Source: Brevibacillus ruminantium (GTDB taxonomy: Bacteria > Bacillota > Bacilli > Brevibacillales > Brevibacillaceae). Taken from it: DNA of 64,000 bases. Under the pieces are notes generated by a model. It did not search any database. It worked only from the letters and a program-made list of their open reading frames with translations, and was not told the origin of the DNA. The translations under genes were made by a program, and so were the position numbers. The stretch spans positions 508,501-572,500 of the forward strand of contig NZ_CP098755.1 of NCBI RefSeq assembly GCF_023746555.1, written 5' to 3'. Every line of letters starts with the position of its first letter. The first letter of the stretch is position 1. Below are positions 25,934 through 34,674 of the stretch, one piece after another.

Positions 25934-26752
25934 TTAGCCGAATATGGATTCCAGCACCCGCTTTTCCATGCGCCTGATCGCGGCGGTGCCAAGTGCCAGG
26001 TAGATCAGCGAAAGGATTCCCAGATGCAAAAGCGCAGGAGCACTCGTCGCAAGCGGTTTTCCCAGAATAACGCAAGCGCGAAAGGCTTCGAGGGCAGGGG
26101 TGAGCGGCATCAGCATGCTGAGCGGCTGCAGCCATTCCGGGAGGTACGCCACCGGATAGGTGACGCCGGAGAGAAAGGCCATAGCCACAAACAGCGTGTT
26201 CTGGGTGATGTAGGTATCGCGGAAGCGCAGCATCAGCGCACCCAAAACCAGGGCCTGACAGAAAAAAGCTGCTGTCGAAAACAGCCACACCGCGATCGCG
26301 CCGCCGCTATTGGCCCCGCCCAGCGTCAGACCAAACAGCGAACCAGCCAGCAAAATAACAGCAAACTCAAAGATCGTCCGCATGAGCTGCTGAGAGACGT
26401 TGCCGAGAAAGTAGCCTTTGCGGGAAGAAGGAGTCAGCAGCAGCGCTTCCAGCGTCCCTTCGCGCAGCTCGGTAATCAGTGACCGGCTGACGTTCATCAG
26501 GGTGGAAACGGCGAACGAGTAAAAGGCGCCGCCCAAAATGGCGTAGCTCAGGTAGTCCGGCGACCCGGCGTAGCTGGCAAAGCGGGGGTCCAACTGTCGG
26601 TCGAATACATACTGGTATGCAAAAAAAGCAAACAGCACGGTGTACACACCGGCCAGGATATGACCGATGACAAAAGACCACGGGTAAGCTCGAAGCATGA
26701 CCCGCGTATTGCGGATAAAGGTGGCTTTGGCCACTTGCAGGATGGCATACAT
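25934..26752 (-). CDS. ABC-2 type exporter permease (first)
   Basis: Membrane permease of 272 residues, six hydrophobic segments, start MYAILQVAKATFIRNTRVML at 26752, one nucleotide past the regulator's stop. ABC-2 pattern ELREGTLEALLLTPSSRKGYFLGN is clear. It probably forms a heterodimer with the permease at 23950-24765 (inference from the two-permease, one-ATPase set). Translation is likely coupled to the ArsR-like regulator upstream. Confidence 0.88.
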   Translation of the reverse strand: MYAILQVAKATFIRNTRVMLRAYPWSFVIGHILAGVYTVLFAFFAYQYVFDRQLDPRFASYAGSPDYLSYAILGGAFYSFAVSTLMNVSRSLITELREGTLEALLLTPSSRKGYFLGNVSQQLMRTIFEFAVILLAGSLFGLTLGGANSGGAIAVWLFSTAAFFCQALVLGALMLRFRDTYITQNTLFVAMAFLSGVTYPVAYLPEWLQPLSMLMPLTPALEAFRACVILGKPLATSAPALLHLGILSLIYLALGTAAIRRMEKRVLESIFG

Positions 26753-26753
26753 C

Positions 26754-27842
26754 TTAGGTCCCCCGTTCCGTCGTGTCGTTTTCCAGAAGAAAGCTGGGGT
26801 CCGGCATGTCGATAAACTCATGGATATCGACAGCGAGTTTTTCCAGTCGCGCAGGTACCCCCCGGTAGAAGACAAACCGCCCCCGTCTTTCGCTCCAGGC
26901 AAAGCCGGCGTCGACGATCAGCTTCATATGCTTGACGACAGCCGGTTCGCTGATTTTATGCAAACAAGCTAACTGCTGGATACAGTACGGATGATTGAGC
27001 AAGGATTTCAAGATAGCGATGCGGGTCGGATCGCTGAACACCTTCATTTTGGCCACAAAGTCTGCGGCAATCACCGGTTTTTCTGCCCGCCCCGGCACGT
27101 TCACTTGAATCCCAGTCAAAATCCGCTGGGGATAGACGCCGAGCAGCAGATGCGGCGAAATAAAGCTGGAGACGAACAGATGGATATGGGACAGATCTTC
27201 ATAGGCGAACTGATAGGTTTTCGCCTTGTGAAACTGGACAAACCGATCACGGATGTGCAGGCGCGGATGAATCTGCGAGAGAAAGGCTATCGGGTCCTTT
27301 TGCAGAACCTCCACGCTTTCATGGACAGAGCGAATCAGCCAGGGCTCGATGCGTCGCTCTTCCTCTTTGAAAAAAGGCAAGTAGGCGTAACAGAACTCCA
27401 GAAACAATCGCTGGGCTCGCAACGGACGGCGGATCAGCTCCCGATGCTCCGGCTTCAACTGTTCGAAGGCGCTGTCAGTATGGCCGTCGATCCAGCTTTT
27501 TACCAATCGGCGATGGTGGATCGGACCAATCATCGCCTCGACGAATTCCTCCGGACTCATCTTCTCAATCCGTTCCAGCCCGGCTTCCACGGAATGCTGG
27601 TATTTCTCTTCCCAGGGAAACAAAAAGTCCATGACCTCCAGGAAGTGGTTGGAAATGACATCAAATGATTTCAAATCGCGCAGCAGCGTGCGGGGGAGCT
27701 GATCCTGGGTCTCGCGAATCCAACTGATGCGGGAGGTGTGGTGTTCAGGATTTCCCAGCACGTGCAGACTGAGGAAAAATTCATATCCGGGTATGTAAGA
27801 GACGGTGACCCGTTTGCGAAGCCACTGCTGCAAGTCTTGCAT
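26754..27842 (-). CDS. ArsR-type regulator with long N-terminal domain (DUF5937-like)
   Basis: 362 residues: a long N-terminal region of unknown fold (1-255) and a C-terminal ArsR winged helix (about 262-340) with AKMKVFSDPTRIAILKSLLNHPYC, recognition helix SEPAVVKHMKLIVDAG and wing RRGRFVFYRG. No metal-binding Cys motif. It is the first gene of the exporter unit and directly abuts permease 1, so it likely controls export genes. A related two-part regulator occurs at 33374-34405 beside an MFS exporter. The DUF5937 name is from memory of the family layout. Confidence 0.85.
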   Translation of the reverse strand: MQDLQQWLRKRVTVSYIPGYEFFLSLHVLGNPEHHTSRISWIRETQDQLPRTLLRDLKSFDVISNHFLEVMDFLFPWEEKYQHSVEAGLERIEKMSPEEFVEAMIGPIHHRRLVKSWIDGHTDSAFEQLKPEHRELIRRPLRAQRLFLEFCYAYLPFFKEEERRIEPWLIRSVHESVEVLQKDPIAFLSQIHPRLHIRDRFVQFHKAKTYQFAYEDLSHIHLFVSSFISPHLLLGVYPQRILTGIQVNVPGRAEKPVIAADFVAKMKVFSDPTRIAILKSLLNHPYCIQQLACLHKISEPAVVKHMKLIVDAGFAWSERRGRFVFYRGVPARLEKLAVDIHEFIDMPDPSFLLENDTTERGT

Positions 27843-27858
27843 CCTATCCCTCCTGATT

Positions 27859-27878
27859 AATTAACAAAATGGTTAATT
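27859..27878. promoter_or_regulatory. Inverted repeat upstream of ArsR-like regulator
   Basis: AATTAAC-AAAATG-GTTAATT, 7-6-7, 17 bp before the regulator start codon. Its position fits an autoregulatory operator. Confidence 0.5.
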
Positions 27879-28040
27879 GAAATTTTAAAAGGGCAAAAGT
27901 GAAGATATTATGCATGGGGGAGAGGATTCTGTCAACGGGAAAGGTCTGATTTTTTGAAGGCGGGGAAAAGCGAGGATTCGTGCCATTGTTCCGATTTGAA
28001 AAAATGGTAATATATAGGTTGTGCTGAAAGGGGGAAAATT

Positions 28041-28448
28041 ATGAGACGTGCCTTGCTATTTCTGATTGTTGCCAGCTTTGCTTTTTTGCTTATGACGGGC
28101 TGTTCAGAACAGCCTTACGATATCGCAAAAAACAGCTTGAAAATTGAGGAAGAGTCATTCGAAAGATTGCGAGAGGTTGTCCAAACCGCTGAGAATGATG
28201 CAAAAGGTTTGGGCTATGAGGTAAATGTGGTTTCTCTTCCTGACCCAAGAGTTATCTATCAGGACGGGAAAATGGTAGGTGCCTATTTTGTGCGCGCCGC
28301 TACCAAATCCCTTAAAGACCCAAAAGAGGATGTTACCATCTGGTATTATTTCTCGGCAGAAAAAGAGCTAATGGTTCGAATGCCGATTGGTGAGAATCAG
28401 GAGCTGTACGATAAGTATGAGATTCGGCCAGAAAATCTTGCTTTTTAA
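28041..28448 (+). CDS. Small lipoprotein, function unknown
   Basis: 135 residues. Signal peptide MRRALLFLIVASFAFLLMTGC with a good lipobox (LMTGC, Cys21). The mature part is acidic and helical at first, then beta-like (VIYQDGKMVGAYFVRAATKS, WYYFSAEKELMVRMP). AAAGGGGGA precedes the ATG, and a TTGTTC...TAATAT promoter-like pair lies about 20-55 nt upstream. Single-gene unit between the exporter cluster and the MoxR operon. No family recognised. Confidence 0.8.
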   Translation: MRRALLFLIVASFAFLLMTGCSEQPYDIAKNSLKIEEESFERLREVVQTAENDAKGLGYEVNVVSLPDPRVIYQDGKMVGAYFVRAATKSLKDPKEDVTIWYYFSAEKELMVRMPIGENQELYDKYEIRPENLAF

Positions 28449-28489
28449 AATGAATCCGGAAATAGTTTTATTCTGCCCCGGACAAAGAA

Positions 28490-28540
28490 AACAGCGGTAA
28501 TCTAGGAAGAGCGTTTAAAGCCCTAGACTGCCGCTGTTTC
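28490..28540. terminator. Bidirectional terminator
   Basis: AACAGCGGTAATCTAGG pairs with CCTAGACTGCCGCTGTT around a 14-nt loop. The minus side has TTTTCTTT, the plus side TTTCTG, so it mainly ends the DUF4129 operon and perhaps also the lipoprotein gene. Confidence 0.75.
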
Positions 28541-28554
28541 TGTCAGCGCCCCGT

Positions 28555-29886
28555 TCAGTTGCCTTTTTCCTTCAGAAGAGCTTCCAGGCACTGCTGCAAA
28601 TGCGCCAGCTCTTCCGCTGTCAGCGGCTTCTCCACATACCGGGATTGCTCATAGTATCTCGTGATGTGGGCAGCCAGCTCCAGCTTTGCAGGATCAGGCC
28701 ATTGCTGGCGCAGACGGCGCAGGTATTCCTGTGTTGTTTCGTAGGGCGCAATCCGCAGACCGATCCCAACCATGTGAAGCAAAAAGCGAAAGTAGCTGTA
28801 GTGAACCGGATCATCCTCCGAGTTGGCTACGCTTTGGCGGAGCGCCTCCAAGTCCCAGGCAGGTTTACTTTCATCCGCGTGATCGGAAGGCAGCTCGCTC
28901 AGCAGCACCTCCGGGATAGCGGAAGCGTCTGCAATCTCTGTTGTACGAATCGATGTCTTTCTACGTTTCCAGATGACCCAGCCCAGGACGACTGCGATGA
29001 TCGCCACAGCACCGGCGATCAGATAGGGCTGCCACAAAGTCATCAGGGGGTCACCTGTATGAACGGCTTCCTCCAGCGGTATTTCTTGATTCGATTCGTT
29101 TTTTTGGTCCAGCAGATCGTGCACCTTCTGGTTCTTGTTCAGGAAGGCTGCGAGATTTTCCACCATGTCGCTGACTGCCTGAACAACAGGGCCCAATAGC
29201 CAGGTGAGCAAATCGCCGAGCGGCTTTTTGATCAGTCCCCAAAATAGATTCAAAATCGCAAGGCAAAGGGTGCCTGCAGCCATATACCCAACCACCAGCA
29301 GCAGACGGGAGCCGACAAGCTGACCGCCCATCCACAGAGGCAGGCGGGATGAGGCAGAAGTATTGCCATTTTGCTCGCGGGTCAGGTACTCTACGAAACT
29401 GGTCAGGAGATAGCCGGCAAGCAACAGAGCCAGAACGGGAAAGAGCTGATCTGGCGCGGTTTGTACCTCCTTCATCATCGATCCGAATAAGGCCGTGATC
29501 GCCAGATGAAACAGACAGATGGCCAGTGTAATCAAAAACATGCGCTGCAGTGAATCACTCGTGTAGGAGAGAGACGAGAGAGTGTGAATTCTCCAAAACA
29601 AGAGAGCGGCCGCCAAAGCAGCAAGCAGCAAGGAATCAAACGTCTGGTACATCAAAATTCCCGCTGCGATCACCAGTGGGTAGAGCAGCAGGTGGAGCGC
29701 AGACCGTCCGCTGCTGCCTTCGTACAGCCACAGGCCGATCGCCAGCAGAATGGTTGCGGAAACGGCGAATCCGGCGAAGCTCTCCAGCGTGGATGGCAGC
29801 CAACCGACCAGCATCAACAGGATGGCCGCCAACGTTGATTCCTGCCAGAACATCATCGACTGTCGGATCAGATGGGCACGGTTCAT
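28555..29886 (-). CDS. DUF4129 membrane protein
   Basis: 443 residues. N-terminal hydrophobic segments (about 15-160), more helices at about 180-250 and 290-310, then a cytoplasmic C-terminal DUF4129 domain (about 360-430) with YETTQEYLRRL and ITRYYEQSRYVEKPLTAEE. ATG overlaps the DUF58 stop by 4 nt (ATGA). In MoxR operons this place is usually held by a transglutaminase-like protein carrying DUF4129 at its C-terminus; here I see no transglutaminase Cys-His-Asp motif. Role unknown, probably with the MoxR ATPase and DUF58 protein. Confidence 0.85.
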   Translation of the reverse strand: MNRAHLIRQSMMFWQESTLAAILLMLVGWLPSTLESFAGFAVSATILLAIGLWLYEGSSGRSALHLLLYPLVIAAGILMYQTFDSLLLAALAAALLFWRIHTLSSLSYTSDSLQRMFLITLAICLFHLAITALFGSMMKEVQTAPDQLFPVLALLLAGYLLTSFVEYLTREQNGNTSASSRLPLWMGGQLVGSRLLLVVGYMAAGTLCLAILNLFWGLIKKPLGDLLTWLLGPVVQAVSDMVENLAAFLNKNQKVHDLLDQKNESNQEIPLEEAVHTGDPLMTLWQPYLIAGAVAIIAVVLGWVIWKRRKTSIRTTEIADASAIPEVLLSELPSDHADESKPAWDLEALRQSVANSEDDPVHYSYFRFLLHMVGIGLRIAPYETTQEYLRRLRQQWPDPAKLELAAHITRYYEQSRYVEKPLTAEELAHLQQCLEALLKEKGN

Positions 29887-31085
29887 TGCTGGCTCACCTT
29901 CCTTTTACGAGCGGAGGCGGAGCCGACCTGCTCAAATCGGCGGATGACAGGCTGCTCCTCCGATACATCCAATACCGTAAAGCGATGGCCGCGCCGCGCG
30001 AGCCTTTCGATCATGTCCCGGGCCTGCTCGTCCAGCCGAGGCGTGACGACCATAATCATTTCTCCGGCAGCGCTTTGATGCTCCAGCCGATGGAGAACAG
30101 CAGCCAGCGAGGTTGGCCCGTATTGATGAAGCTTCGCCAGATGCGTCATGACCTGGACATGATGCGCTTTGCCGCTGCCTGCATGGAGGTGATAATGCTC
30201 CCGCCCGCGCTGTTTGACCGTCAACAGCAGCTCATAGGTAAGAGACTGCTTCCGGCACTGGACCGAAAGAGCGGCCAATGCAGAGATGGTGCGCTCATTG
30301 ACGGTGTCGTTGTATTTTTGCAGCAGCGGTTCGTAGGAGGGCAAAATATGTCCGATCAGCTTCCATTTTGGGCTGGCCGTTGGCTCAAACAGCCGTGTTT
30401 GCAGCTGACCGGTTTTGGCGCTCGCTTTCCAGTGAATATGCTTCAGGCGATCCCCTAGAGTATAGGCCCTGACCCCTCGCAAAAAAGTCACATCCTCCAT
30501 CCGATGGCGTCTGGTGACGACTGTTCCTTCCGGCTCGGTCGCTGTCAGATCGAGAGGAGGCAGCGGCAGGGGCAGCGGATAGACAAGCACGGAAAAAGAG
30601 AGCGGGAGCGGCAGCGAAACAGACTCTTCTCCAAACAACGGAATGGTTTCGAACTGCGCCTCGCTCAACCAGAGCACGCCCCTTTTGTGGGGGGTGATGA
30701 CGAACAGCCGCTCCGCACTTTTTCGCAGTGGCAAATGAAAGTGAAAACGAAGAAATGTCCGCTGGTTCCGCATCACGACTTCATCCGCCTGCTCGCAAAC
30801 CACATGGTCAGGAAAGGAAAACTGGACGAGCGTACCCGGCAGCGGAAGCCAGGAGCGATTATGCAGGCGGAGGCGAATTGTAATCGGAGTCCCCGGCATG
30901 ACGCGGCTTTGATCCGCTTCCCATTCTACTTGCACCCATTGGGGAAGACGGCGATTCCACCAGGCGGTAAACAAGGCCATGAAGAAAAAGAACGCGCCAA
31001 ACAGCCAGAGAAACAAACTGCCCGAGAAAAGGGCGAACAGCAGGATGATAAAGCCGAATCCGTGATACTTCTGCCTGGTGCTCAT
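29883..31085 (-). CDS. DUF58 domain protein
   Basis: 400 residues, two N-terminal membrane helices (about 10-45), a beta-sandwich-like region, then the DUF58 core with RGVRAYTLGDRLKHIHWKASAKTGQLQTRLFE (about 205-240), the family's most conserved motif. The C-terminal half resembles a von Willebrand factor A-like fold. It follows the MoxR ATPase gene by 3 nt and overlaps the DUF4129 gene by 4 nt, the standard operon order. Thought to be an assembly or stress module partner of MoxR; exact job unknown. Confidence 0.9.
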   Translation of the reverse strand: MSTRQKYHGFGFIILLFALFSGSLFLWLFGAFFFFMALFTAWWNRRLPQWVQVEWEADQSRVMPGTPITIRLRLHNRSWLPLPGTLVQFSFPDHVVCEQADEVVMRNQRTFLRFHFHLPLRKSAERLFVITPHKRGVLWLSEAQFETIPLFGEESVSLPLPLSFSVLVYPLPLPLPPLDLTATEPEGTVVTRRHRMEDVTFLRGVRAYTLGDRLKHIHWKASAKTGQLQTRLFEPTASPKWKLIGHILPSYEPLLQKYNDTVNERTISALAALSVQCRKQSLTYELLLTVKQRGREHYHLHAGSGKAHHVQVMTHLAKLHQYGPTSLAAVLHRLEHQSAAGEMIMVVTPRLDEQARDMIERLARRGHRFTVLDVSEEQPVIRRFEQVGSASARKRKVSQQ

Positions 31086-31088
31086 CGG

Positions 31089-32027
31089 CTACACGCCCTT
31101 TTCTACCGGAGCGGGCACTTCTTTCAGGATTTCCCGGATCACTTCCTGTTCGGTTGTGTGAAGCTCCGCTTCCAGTGAAAGCCGTACCCGATGCACAGCA
31201 AGTGGAGTGAATACCTGTTTGACATCATCAGGCAGTACATAGGTACGGCCGTCCAGATAGGCAGCGGCTTGTGATGAACGAAGCAAAGCCAGCATCGCCC
31301 GGGGGCTGATCCCGATGTCGATGGCGCGGTGATGGCGGGTCGCCTCAGTCAGGTTGATCACGTAATCCTCTACGGCTGGACTGACGTGAACAGTCGTCGT
31401 CTCAAGCTGCATCTGGGCAATTTCATCCGGGGTGACGATCGCCTGTACACGCTCTAACGGAGACTGGCCTCGGAAGCGGCGCAAAATCTCGCGCGCATCC
31501 TCTCGGGTTCCGTATCCGAGGGAGAGGCGGAACAAAAATCGGTCGAGCTGCGCTTCCGGCAGCGGATAGGTACCTTCCGACTCGATTGGGTTTTGCGTAG
31601 CGATCACCAGCAGGGAAGCGGGCAGCGGCAGCGTGACCCCTTCAATCGTCACCTGACGCTCCTCCATGCATTCCAGCAGGCCGGATTGCGTACGGGGCGT
31701 CGCGCGGTTGATCTCATCGGCCAGCAGCACATCGGCAAAAACGGGTCCGCGCCGCAGCTCAAAGGAATGGGACTGAGGGTTGAAGACGTGAAGCCCCACA
31801 ACATCCGAAGGGAGCAGGTCTGCGGTAAACTGGACGCGGTTGTAAGTGCCGCCAATCGCCTGGGCCAAGGTTTTGGCGAGAACCGTTTTGCCCATGCCGG
31901 GCAGATCCTCCAGCAGGATGTGGCCACGGGCCAGCATCGCTGTCAGCAAAAGGCGAACCTGCTCTTCTTTGCCGACGATTACCCGGTTGATGGTATCAAG
32001 TAATAGCTGTAATTTTGGATGTGTCAT
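31089..32027 (-). CDS. MoxR-family AAA ATPase
   Basis: 312 residues, chaperone-like AAA+ ATPase. Walker A GMGKT in LEDLPGMGKTVLAKTLA (about 40-55), Walker B VLLADEINRA, sensor-1 VIATQNPIE, and the MoxR-specific lid near the C-terminus (SPRAMLALLRSSQAAAYLDGR). First gene of the MoxR-DUF58-DUF4129 unit. Known relatives act on von Willebrand-type partner proteins during maturation or stress. Confidence 0.94.
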   Translation of the reverse strand: MTHPKLQLLLDTINRVIVGKEEQVRLLLTAMLARGHILLEDLPGMGKTVLAKTLAQAIGGTYNRVQFTADLLPSDVVGLHVFNPQSHSFELRRGPVFADVLLADEINRATPRTQSGLLECMEERQVTIEGVTLPLPASLLVIATQNPIESEGTYPLPEAQLDRFLFRLSLGYGTREDAREILRRFRGQSPLERVQAIVTPDEIAQMQLETTTVHVSPAVEDYVINLTEATRHHRAIDIGISPRAMLALLRSSQAAAYLDGRTYVLPDDVKQVFTPLAVHRVRLSLEAELHTTEQEVIREILKEVPAPVEKGV

Positions 32028-32136
32028 GTTCGGAAATTCCCCTTTTTTCGAAGAAATGGAAAATCGAATACTCGCTCTCCATTATACAATCAGGAATCCT
32101 GACATTGCCAAATTTTCACAAAATTTTATCGGTTGA

Positions 32137-33369
32137 TCAAGAATACTTGACCGCTGACTCCCTTTTCTCTGCCTCCAGGTAGCGCGCTCGCAGCGGAAGG
32201 AGCGCGGCCGCAATCACGACCAGCAGGCCCATGCCGGCATAGACGGGGCGAATCCCAACTGATTCACCCAGGAGGCCACCCAGCCAAACGCCGAGCGGCA
32301 TGGTAACGCGGATAATCAGCAGCCGGACAGAGAGCACCCGCCCGAGCAAATGGCTGGGAACTCTGGTCTGGTACAGACTGGTGCTGTGAACGTGGAAAAA
32401 GGGAGCCGTTATCCCGGCTAAAATCTCGATCAGGATGGCCAGCCAGATGGAATGGACCAGAGCCAGCAGGACAAAGCTGGCGCCGCCGGCCAAGAGGGAG
32501 AACATCATGAGCGCGGAGCGGGACCATTTGCGAGAGAGCGGGACTACCAGCATGGAACCGCAGACATACCCCAGCGGAAAACCGGCTAACAGCAGGCCTG
32601 CATGTGCCGAAGTCCCCTGAAGCTCGGCGGTCACATAGGGCAAGGTCAGCACCATGGAAACCCCGACGGCAAACTGGACAAACGAGAGCAATACGCCCAA
32701 ACGGAGCAGCAGCGGTTCCTCCCGAAAGACCCGTAAACCGGCGGCAAACATGGACACCCAGGCCTCTTGCTTCGCTCGTTCAAGAGGGGTGCTGCTTTGG
32801 CAAAATGACAGCAGAACGCCGCTGATGGCAAAAGCTCCTGCCGTCAAAGCAAGGGCTCCCGGGCCGTCGAGAAGGCCGATCAGCAGACCGCCCAGCGTTG
32901 GTCCGGCGATCATGGCCAGCCGCAGGGAGCCGTCCAGCGCAGCATTCGCCCGCGTCAGGGTATCCGGCCGCACCACAGAAGGCAAAAGTGACAAACTGGC
33001 CGGAACGTACAAAGGCTGCACCAGTCCATTGACCAGGGAGGTGAGATAGACCGGCCACAAGCCTGCAAATCCCGCGGAGGTGGCCGCAAAGCTGCAGGCA
33101 AAAGCCGCACCGCGGGCCAGCTGGGAGGCAATCATCACCCGCTTCGGGTCCCAGCGGTCCAGATAAGGACCGATAAAGAGCTGAACCATAAGAGAGGGCA
33201 GAAAGTAGAGCAGCCACATGCTGCCTACGGCTGTTGGAGAGCCGGTAGCCTGCAAAAGCACCCAGCTGTTGGCCAGCGTCCCCAGGCTGGCCCCCATCTC
33301 GGACACTGCTTGTCCCGAGAGAATCAGCCAAAAAGAAGCAGGAAAGCCTGTTTGGCCCGTCTTTTTCAT
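32137..33369 (-). CDS. MFS exporter
   Basis: Major facilitator of 410 residues with 12 hydrophobic segments. The loop between segments 2 and 3 reads GPYLDRWDPKRVMIASQLARG, the MFS motif A; the C-terminal half has LSRKWSRSALMMFS in the matching place. Most like drug-export members of the EntS/MdfA-type group. It begins 4 nt after the stop of an ArsR-like regulator, which probably controls it. Substrate unknown. Confidence 0.9.
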   Translation of the reverse strand: MKKTGQTGFPASFWLILSGQAVSEMGASLGTLANSWVLLQATGSPTAVGSMWLLYFLPSLMVQLFIGPYLDRWDPKRVMIASQLARGAAFACSFAATSAGFAGLWPVYLTSLVNGLVQPLYVPASLSLLPSVVRPDTLTRANAALDGSLRLAMIAGPTLGGLLIGLLDGPGALALTAGAFAISGVLLSFCQSSTPLERAKQEAWVSMFAAGLRVFREEPLLLRLGVLLSFVQFAVGVSMVLTLPYVTAELQGTSAHAGLLLAGFPLGYVCGSMLVVPLSRKWSRSALMMFSLLAGGASFVLLALVHSIWLAILIEILAGITAPFFHVHSTSLYQTRVPSHLLGRVLSVRLLIIRVTMPLGVWLGGLLGESVGIRPVYAGMGLLVVIAAALLPLRARYLEAEKRESAVKYS

Positions 33370-33373
33370 CCGA

Positions 33374-34405
33374 TTACCCCCTGCCGAGATAGTCGTCCAA
33401 AAAGAGCGGAAGCTGCCCCAGGACGTGAGGACGCAACTGATATCTCGTGCCGTTCATCTCGATTACTTGTGCAGAACGTAGCATCGACAGGTGGTGATGC
33501 AGTGTAGACTTGGCCATTTCCATCCGTTCTGTCAGTTCCTGCAAGCTATGTGCCCGTTCCGTCAAAAATTTGATGATTCGCAGACGATGCTCATCGCCTA
33601 CTGCTTTGTACAGCTGGATCAGCCGAAGCGGCGGTTGGTAGGGATCGATCTCTTCCGCCATATTTTCATCGGCCACGGGATAATAAAAGATTTTCGTGCC
33701 CTTGGCATCGGCCTGAATGGTCCAGGGGCGATAGAGTGTGTGCGGGATCAGCAGAACCCGACTGATGGAAGGCTCTGGAGGATAGGCCGCACCACCGAGG
33801 GCCCACTCGACCAAGGCTTCCGGCGAGAGCTTTTCCCGCATGCCGCTTTTTTGGTCGCAATCTCGCTGCAAAAGGCGGCGGAGCTCGTCTTCTCTCGGCA
33901 TGACATGAAGGGTGTACCAGCCTTGAAAAAGCGTAATCAGGTGACGGCGCAGAACACCCATATCCAACTGACAGAGATACGAGAGATATGCAGGGAAAAA
34001 CTTGTGCGCGCTGCATGCGGCCAAAAGTTCTTCCACGGCCGCCGCATCCCCTTCGACTGCTCGCCGCCGCGCTTCCTCACGCTCTTGTCCCAAACAGGGG
34101 AGCGCCTCATAGAGGAGCTGCTGATCGGGAAGGTTTTCCAAAAAGGAGAGAAAGGCTTCCAGGTCGGGAAAGGGATGGGTGTGCAGCAACTGAAGCAGCG
34201 TTTTCCAGGTGTTATGCCGTTTGGCGTAGAGTAACTCCGCTTGGACCCGGTCAGGCAAAGCCTCGATCATCATCTGCCAATACTCCCGAGGTTTCTCCAA
34301 AGTCGGATGGATTTCGTCATAGGTAGCGGCTGCTATTCCCAATGCCCCTTCGAAGAGGGGAGAGGAATAGAAACTGACATGGTAACTGTTGCGTCCAAAA
34401 CTCAT
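33374..34405 (-). CDS. ArsR-type regulator with long N-terminal domain
   Basis: About 343 residues. The N-terminal 250 residues are of unknown fold and resemble in layout the regulator at 26754-27842; the C-terminal winged helix has LYKAVGDEHRLRIIKFLTERAHSLQELTERMEMAKSTLHHHLSMLRSAQVIE. No metal Cys motif. I start at ATG 34405; a TTG at 34426 in frame would add seven residues, and neither has a strong binding site. First gene of a unit with the MFS exporter. Two direct repeats lie in its promoter region. Confidence 0.82.
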   Translation of the reverse strand: MSFGRNSYHVSFYSSPLFEGALGIAAATYDEIHPTLEKPREYWQMMIEALPDRVQAELLYAKRHNTWKTLLQLLHTHPFPDLEAFLSFLENLPDQQLLYEALPCLGQEREEARRRAVEGDAAAVEELLAACSAHKFFPAYLSYLCQLDMGVLRRHLITLFQGWYTLHVMPREDELRRLLQRDCDQKSGMREKLSPEALVEWALGGAAYPPEPSISRVLLIPHTLYRPWTIQADAKGTKIFYYPVADENMAEEIDPYQPPLRLIQLYKAVGDEHRLRIIKFLTERAHSLQELTERMEMAKSTLHHHLSMLRSAQVIEMNGTRYQLRPHVLGQLPLFLDDYLGRG

Positions 34406-34463
34406 ATCCAGTATTTTCAAGATCAATGCACCACTTTCCAGAAAAAGTTTCTAACTATATCCT

Positions 34464-34501
34464 ATATTTTTCGAACAACATATTCAATATTTTTCGAACA
34501 A
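34464..34501. promoter_or_regulatory. Direct repeats upstream of the ArsR-like/MFS unit
   Basis: ATATTTTTCGAACAA occurs twice (34464-34478 and 34487-34501), 23 bp apart, each with a central palindromic TTCGAA. The pair overlaps the likely minus-strand promoter region, fitting a two-site operator for the regulator. Confidence 0.6.
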
Positions 34502-34674
34502 GGCAGGAAAACGATTCGTTCAGAGCTTGTTGGCCGCCGTCGAAATGTCTGAAAATGAAAGGGGCAAATCGACCTTTTTCCTTATTGTAAATCTTTGGCA
34601 GTTACAGTACGATAAGGTCGTCTGTTATGTAAATCGGTCTATGGACTCCCTGGGCCGCGCATTGAGGGATTCAA

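Noticed and set aside
25771-25992. Minus-strand 73-codon frame in the exporter gap
   Set aside because: No ribosome-binding site, overlaps the end of permease 1, and no recognised family.
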